Assembly (NCBI GenBank): GCA_031216445.1
Contig: CM062214.1
Location: 20,699,001-20,763,000, forward strand
Reading direction: 5' to 3'
Source of the DNA: Lateolabrax maculatus
Lineage: Eukaryota > Chordata > Actinopteri > Acropomatiformes > Lateolabracidae
DNA: 64,000 bases
Shown: positions 57,550 to 64,000 of the stretch, in pieces
Numbering within the stretch: position 1 is the stretch's first letter
Layout of the letters: every line of letters starts with the position of its first letter
Position numbers and translations under genes: made by a program
Notes under the pieces: generated by a model
Seen by the model: the letters and a program-made list of their open reading frames with translations, nothing else
Told to the model about the DNA's origin: nothing
Databases searched by the model: none

Positions 57550-60500
57550 TGAAATATTTGCCCGTCTTTAGAATAATATCCTACCTCATTGATGTCCAGT
57601 GAGATAATGGCTGCCATGCAGGCGCAACAAAATACAGATGATAGTGTCTCATGTCCACAGCGAAGTAATTAAGCGATATCACTGACTGATATGTATATAA
57701 TAATATTACCGAGGCCATCAAAGGCTGAGGCTTCATTTCCCCGATGAACAGAGGAAGAGAAACAAACATCAGCCATCCATTTGATTTCCTCTCCTCTCTC
57801 TTGATCGACTGCAATCCGATGGCAGAAATAAAGGGGAGAGATAGAGCTCTTTATTATCCGTCAGCCTAGGGAGTACATTAACATAAAAAAACTCTGGGTT
57901 ATCTTCCAGAGCTTAGTTAATTGAAGTTAATCAGAGGCAGTGTTTCCGCATGTCGCAGTTGTTGCCGGGGTGGATTGGTCTTTGTTCTCTTCAAACACCT
58001 TTAAGGTTCTTAATTAACCATCCTGACACTCTGACATGGGACCTCTCCTCCAGATCGGCCTTGACAGTTAATTACAGTCTGAGGGAGGGAAGTGTCTGGG
58101 AGGCGGAGGAACTACACTGGCATTGACCTGATCTGATAGCGCTCCTCCAAAAGAATGAAAATACTGTAACAGGGGTGTTTGTTCTTTCCCTCTTTGATGA
58201 ACTCGAGTGAAGTCTTAAAAGTAGAATATGAGAATATGAGCACAGTATCCTGCATCCCATTATCACTAGCTCTTTTTCTTGTGTAAATTCAGATTTTGCC
58301 TCATGATAAGATCACATGGTTGGTTTATTGCCAGGGCGGACACTGTACGGATTAAGCCTAATTTGTAACCCAGCATTGGTTGTCCCCAACTCGTTTTAAA
58401 ATCAGTCCGAATTTCTGCCAGATTGTTTGTTGACGTTCAGTTTGATAGTGGACATGATGCCTGATCAATTGCCTGAATGATCAACAATCACTCTGTTGGA
58501 TGATCGGATGGATTTCTGGCATGTCTTGCTCGGCTGTCTTGCATTATGAGCAGTTCCACAGTCCGATTTCCCTCATGGCTTCTGTCAAAAGATCTGTCAA
58601 ACTGTAGTAAGCGTGTTTTTAATATTATTGGAACATGTTATGGCTAAAACTGTAGTTATGCCTTAGACTTTGGTGTAGACGGACCACATTGTGCACATAT
58701 TTCCAATCATCTGGGGCTCCATATTTTTCTTTTAATGTCTGCTTTCTGTTTATAGTAGTATTGCATGTAGTAACGCTGCCTTTCTCTGTTTAGTCAACAT
58801 TGATAAGGACACTGTCATCTTGGTCAGATACATTGTATTGGAACTGTCAATGGGCAACACCAATCAGAGGTTATGTGTTTACATTAACCATGTTGTGACC
58901 GATCAATTGATCTGTACAGTCTAAGCATAGACGCTGTCCAGAAAGATGGATCCTAATGTGTATTGTGAGTTAACACAACAAACAATATTAATATGTACAT
59001 TCATACAGATTCTACCCAGTTTTATTGTTCTGTGTTAATTGTGTTGGAAACAGCTTTGTGATATTTTTAGAGAGATAAAGCTCACTGTCAAAGTCCTTGC
59101 TTCAGATGTGTGCCCCCATTGGCCTCAGATGAAATCCTGCAGGAGCATCTGTTCTTTCTTTTGCGCACCCTTCTAATAATTCTTCTCCCACAGTTCTTTG
59201 CCATCGTACAGCGTTCCCAGTGGAATTTCTGGGATGTTGCATGAATTCCCTGAGGTCTATTCTAGAAAGCAAAGTCAAGGAATTTAAATAGGTCATCTAC
59301 ATTCAGAAAACAGCAGGTAATTCAATAAATAGGTCACTTTATGGAAATACTGCATACCTGAATGTAAGTAGTATACTTTGAAAAATGTTTTAGAGCTTAG
59401 GATAAGATGCTACATGGCTGTGAATATTCTCATTCATCCAGGTCAAAGTTATCTCAAGGAAATTGAATTGAATATTTTCGATTCAATTCCCTTGAGATAA
59501 GATGCTACATGTCATTATTTTTATTGGCAAAGCTAGGAAAACAAGGGCTTTTCTTTTTGTGTCATTGTTTTATTTCCCAGTGCAGGGATTTCTGCCACAA
59601 CTTATATAGAATAACGTTTTGTCTTATTTCAAGGCCACAAACATGTTGGCCTCACAATTAAGTTGTTCATATAATTTTGGGCCATTTCTTTCCCTCCAAT
59701 ATTAATTGTTTTGTATGCAGATCAAAATAGTCCAGTGTCTAGTTTGAAACCTCAGTTACTCTTATTGTTGTCTACAACAATGATAAGGTGACCTTCAGGA
59801 GCTAATGTGATAGGACATCATAGCTGCGTATTGTCACACACACCATATTTATGTTTAATTGTAAATGTATTATTCACTTGGTTGTGTCATAGGTATGAAA
59901 CCTCTTTCAGTATGCTGTAAGCTCTCTGGTTTATTCTCCAGGTTTACATGGCAGTCATTTTCACAACATTCAGTAATTATTGATCTAAAGATTGTTTTAA
60001 AATTTCTTGTAGTCCTAAAGAAAATGTCTAGAATGTAAACAAAATAGTATTTGAACACTGATCTGGTAAATACTGTACATACACAGTTAGATTGCTACAA
60101 TTAAAAATGAAAAAAAAACAAAACAGTTTTGATCAATCAATCAAAACGTGAGTCCTTGTTTTGTTTCACATTTATTTCATGTGGTTTTATTCTGCATTAT
60201 CTGAACAGTTTTCCAAAGCAGGGCCTGGTAATGAAACAGACATTAAATCTCCTTTGTGACTTTTTTGAGAGTAACATAAACCAGGGAACAATCCAAACCT
60301 TATGTCATTGAAGCCTTTTTACTTACATATGAAGTCATACACTTGGAGAGCTTAGTAGTATCTAGAAGCATGAAAAACGTCATCCTCTTTGTTTTCTTAC
60401 ATAGAAATTAGAGAATGAAGTGTCTCTGTCCTGAATTTGATGTGGCGTTGGCACTACAACTGAGTTAAGAATCCTTTACTAATCCTCACATATAGTTTAT

Positions 60501-63500
60501 TCAGCACATGTTGTTAGAAACTGCGTTGTATGCTTAATAAACCACGGACGCCATGTTTTATTACCACACGTTAGATCTGCAGGTCAGCAAATAGACCTAA
60601 TGGTGCAAAAAATCAACATAAAACAGGGACCATATGCAGTGTCCTATGCCTGGATGTTTATGATCCCTGAGCTAGGCATACAGTAAATCACCTCTTATAA
60701 TCAGGGCCATTGCCATTGGTCGTGTATAAGATGAGTTATATGAGTTATATTCCTCATATCGCTTGGCTGTCATCGCCTTCATTCAGCCCCACCCCACAAA
60801 CCAATGCGAGGCTATCAGCAGCGACCTTGCCACTGCACCCCAGCTCCAGGTGGAAGTGATAGATACTCACTTTCCGTGACAGCCAGGCCTTTTTGTATAA
60901 GAAAAGCCATATTGATTCATGAGCCAATAAATACAGACACAAGCGGGTTTGCCTCTGCTACTCCTCCCCCTCTATTTGGGTGCCTCTTCTCCTCTGTATT
61001 CTTCGCTTTTTTTGCACTCAGTGAGAAAACACAGCGGTAAAGTTCTCGTCCTTATCAGTGGATCAGCACTGTGCCAGGTTTGATGGCAGAAACAATGGAG
61101 GGTCAGTGGGAGGCGGTGCATCAGCTACCGATGCCGGGGTCTTATCATGGCGTTCTCCATCAGTGGCTGCCAATCAGGCGGCTCTCAGGCCACCTGCAGA
61201 AAGAATGGCCTCAGCCTTGTGCTCCTGAGATAACCAGCCAACCTGCCTCCTCCATCCTGAAGGCTCTCTCTGCTCAATGGATTAAATATCGATCATAACA
61301 ATCCTGTAAATGGAGTTATTATTTTCTCCATGTGTCATTATAGAGGTCTATGCTACCTCTCTTGTGCGGGGAATGGACACTTGTGGCAAATTTATATTAG
61401 TGTCATAAGTCACAATGAAAGGAAAAAAATGGCTGTTTTACCTGCAGGCTGCCTTCTTTTATATTAAAGTTTCATTGATTTTAACTCTCAAACAAGTAAT
61501 TTATTTATGGTGTGTCATTCACATTCAACCAGTGTGCGTACATCCAAATCCCAACCAATTATGCTATAATCTGTTGTGAACAATCTGACAAAAAATCTTG
61601 GCGATGCATTTTTGGGGAGCCTTTAAGCTGACATAAGGGACAGAAATGCTCCTGTCCTCTCTCCACTCCAGGACACCAATATCACAGGATGATAGTTGTT
61701 GTTGGACGTGAACATAATGCATACTCACATCCAGTGCTTCTGGGTTGCTTTTAATGTTTGTCATGTTTCATCTTACGCATTTTTGAATAGTTTCAATCTG
61801 TGTAATGTCCTGAACCAACATCTTGAAACCAAAAATCTGAAGTTCACAAAATTGTAGAAACATGCAAAAAAAAAAAAAGATAAGTGGACCTTGAGTTAAG
61901 ATTATGTATGGAAACTGTGTTCCAAAGCCAACAGTAAACCTTAATGCTAAAATGAAAAATGCAGTTATTCAATTGACTGAAGTGATTTGATTTGTACATA
62001 AAAAAGATTAAAAATAGAATTAATTATGAATATAAGTAATATGTCACTCTGATACATACAGTATACATATGACCCCTTTGTCTGAAGCAACAGAGAACCA
62101 CATGTGACTAGATTACTCCGTGCAAAGAGCGATGGTATAGATTTCCATTCTTAAGGCTTCTGCGGTGCTGTTTGGTTTCACCACTTCACAAAGTATGCAC
62201 ACGTATGCCATTACCACAGCAACCGAGAGAGATCCATTTGGTTAACCATGCAAGATAATGTAATTTAGGGTGTACGGCCGTTTCTGAACATCAACTTTGA
62301 AAAACAAATGAACTTAGATGGGGAAAAGGTTTTCGTCATAGAGTAAAAAAAATGTAAATATCATGAATCTTTATTCGAAATATTCTCACTAATTTACAGT
62401 CCAGATGCCTTTTTATAATGAAGCAAAAAGATGGAAAATTGGATTTCACATTGGAATGTGCCTTTGGGCTTGCATTTTCCTGGTTAGCATACAATCTCTT
62501 TCTGAAATGCCAGGTGGAGTCTCAGGGTGGTTTAATAGTGCCGTGGTCCCAGACACAGTATTGATTTCAAGAGCATTTCTCATCAAATAATAAAATAAGC
62601 CTGGCTTGTCATACATTACATTTCATATGTCCTTAAAGTGACCTTTATTTGCAAACACGATAGCTGAGAGTAGCTGTACCTGAATGTCACATTGATTAAG
62701 ATTGGATGCCGTTGCTTAGCATGTCTTTCCCAGCGCTGCTTACTGGTGAAATAAGGCGCCGTCACTGACAGGGACAGCCGTCCGTCATGATCAGTGTTTT
62801 TGCAGTTTCATCGCAAAAGGATGGAAGCATGTTGAGCTAAAATATGTGACCCGGCCAATTCATAACCTGCTGGGGCATCGGAGTGAGAAATATCCCAGGT
62901 GTCTTTTCCACCAACCTTGATCCAGCCGAGAGTTAATTTGATATGTAAAATCTGCCTTCCAGGACTGAATATGTTTCCCTAATATGTGATTGATAACTGT
63001 TTATTGCCAGTGATTGGTGCGCTTTTGTGATGTTATTATTTAGGATGGAGCAGCACTTTTCACTGTGCAGTTGATCACATTTAGCTGCCATGGGTGTATA
63101 TGTTGATATAAATGCAATGTTTGTTTAAGTCATGCATTAATTCTTGTTTTATAGGCGCTGTTGCACACTGCCATACATACAGACAAGCTCTGGATTTAAT
63201 CTAGAATATTGAAAAGCCATCCACTTGTCTTTTCATTAGAAAAAAAATTAATAGTTTTTCCTACAGTGGAATCGTTCACCAATTTGTCCTAATGATATCA
63301 CTTGACATTATCTTAACCGGGTGACTGTAACGTTCCGTGTCTGTGGTAGTTTAAAAATCGAATTATGGCTTAACTGCAGCTAACCTCAACACAACAGGAG
63401 CATATCCAATCACATTTGTGTGAAAAATGAGACAGGGCATATTTTCAATTACATTTCAGCATAAAGGGATTGTTAATCCTGTCTCCTGTGCTGCCAGAAG

Positions 63501-63915
63501 CCGTTAATGAATTTGCTTATCCTCCAAGATACTGATGTGACTTGCCTCCGCGTATGGGGAAAAAAACCCGATAGAAAGCAGTCTTTTTCTTTGTCCTGCT
63601 CACACAATACTGTGTCTGACTATAATGGATGCAAATCTATTCACAGCAAGGTTAAACAGTTTGTTTTGCCAAAGCTGCCGTTCTGTTTATGTACAAAGTT
63701 GTATCTGATGATCTCATATGCTAAACCCTCGAGCCGTGATTTGCAAAATGCTGTTGCCTCCTCCGCCGGCTTTGTCTGCTCAGTGATTTATTGGATTGAA
63801 GATATTTTGTCATTCAGAAATATATTTTCACAGCTTTTGCAACAAGGAGCTCAAGAGTTGGGACCGGAGCATAAAGAGTTTTTCTCTGGTTGTTCATGCA
63901 CTTAAAAAAATAAAT
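57550..63915 (+). other. Probable intron, part 7, candidate regulatory DNA
   Basis: No supported exon. Segments 57.55-58.10, 61.0-61.3, 62.7-63.0 and 63.5-63.9 kb are complex, with many TAATTA-type homeodomain cores (TTAATTGAAGTTAATC, TTAATTAACC) and few simple repeats. They are plausible conserved enhancers of a developmental gene. The ORFs at 61071-61298 and 63507-63905 show no recognisable domain. A hairpin lies at 59449-59500. Confidence 0.35.
59401..59511. repeat. Hairpin nested in a 16-bp direct repeat
   Basis: GATAAGATGCTACATG occurs at 59401-59416 and 59496-59511. Between them TTATCTCAAGGAAATTGAAT (59449-59468) pairs with 59481-59500 at 19 of 20 positions around a 12-nt loop. The right arm overlaps the second direct repeat by five bases. 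Confidence 0.9.
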
Positions 63916-64000
63916 TAGGGCTGCAACTATTGATTTTTTCTGATTAATAGTTGGTCTATGAAATATCAAAAACATAGTCGAAAATGCTTGTCAAATGTCC
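63916..64000 (+). repeat. Dispersed repeat, GATTAATCGATTA-type family, cut by window end
   Basis: TAGGGCTGCAACTATTGATT, then GATTAATAGTTGGTCTATGA, is the canonical start of this teleost repeat; it continues past 64000. Confidence 0.7.

Noticed and set aside
63507..63905. 132-codon + strand ORF near the window end
   Set aside because: No domain and no splice-site fit to PDZRN exons. Possibly conserved non-coding DNA, which would explain its complexity.
1..64000. CRISPR arrays, tRNA/rRNA genes, prokaryotic operons or intact transposase genes
   Set aside because: Nothing of the kind was seen by eye. Direct repeats are microsatellites or dispersed eukaryotic repeats, and no long transposase-like frame exists.

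Overview
The window is nuclear DNA from a bony fish, most likely a percomorph teleost. The evidence is split vertebrate genes with consensus GT/AG introns, a contactin gene compressed into about 26 kb, many (CA)n microsatellites, and several short dispersed repeat families that I recognise as typical of teleost genomes. There is no prokaryotic, plasmid or phage structure.

Region 1 (about 1-28640, + strand) holds almost all of a contactin-1 gene, cntn1; I cannot tell whether it is the teleost a or b copy. I place 21 confident coding exons from 8277 to 26368, joined in one unbroken frame. They encode six Ig domains, four fibronectin III domains and a hydrophobic C-terminal tail for GPI anchoring. 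Each Ig and FnIII domain is built from exactly two exons. A 39-nt phase 1-1 exon at 776-814 is a good candidate for the variable N-terminal exon. The signal-peptide exon and promoter lie off the left edge. One intron (15701-16371) must be GC-AG rather than GT-AG. The 3'UTR runs to an AATAAA at 28611.

Region 2 (about 28640-31650) is a short intergenic gap holding a miniature transposon copy and a (CA)n tract.

Region 3 (about 31650-32524) is a GC-rich, CpG-island-like 5' end with a first coding exon on the + strand. It encodes the TRAF-like and coiled-coil part of a PDZRN (LNX3/LNX4-type) protein, most likely pdzrn4, the neighbour of CNTN1 in other vertebrates. No RING finger is encoded here, although family members normally begin with one.

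Region 4 (about 32.7-64 kb) shows no supportable coding exon. It is best read as a very long first intron of the pdzrn4-like gene, with microsatellites, dispersed repeats, three short near-perfect hairpins and several complex stretches that look like candidate conserved regulatory DNA. No PDZ-domain exon was found, so the rest of that gene lies beyond 64000.

Functionally, contactin-1 is a GPI-anchored axonal adhesion molecule of paranodal junctions. PDZRN proteins are cytoplasmic scaffold/ubiquitin-ligase proteins of muscle and neurons. They are neighbours by ancient synteny rather than partners in one pathway. I found no convincing new coding system. The most unusual items are the RING-less PDZRN first exon, the GC-AG intron, the N-terminal microexon(s), an ideal RFX X-box palindrome inside a cntn1 intron, and the hairpin insertions.
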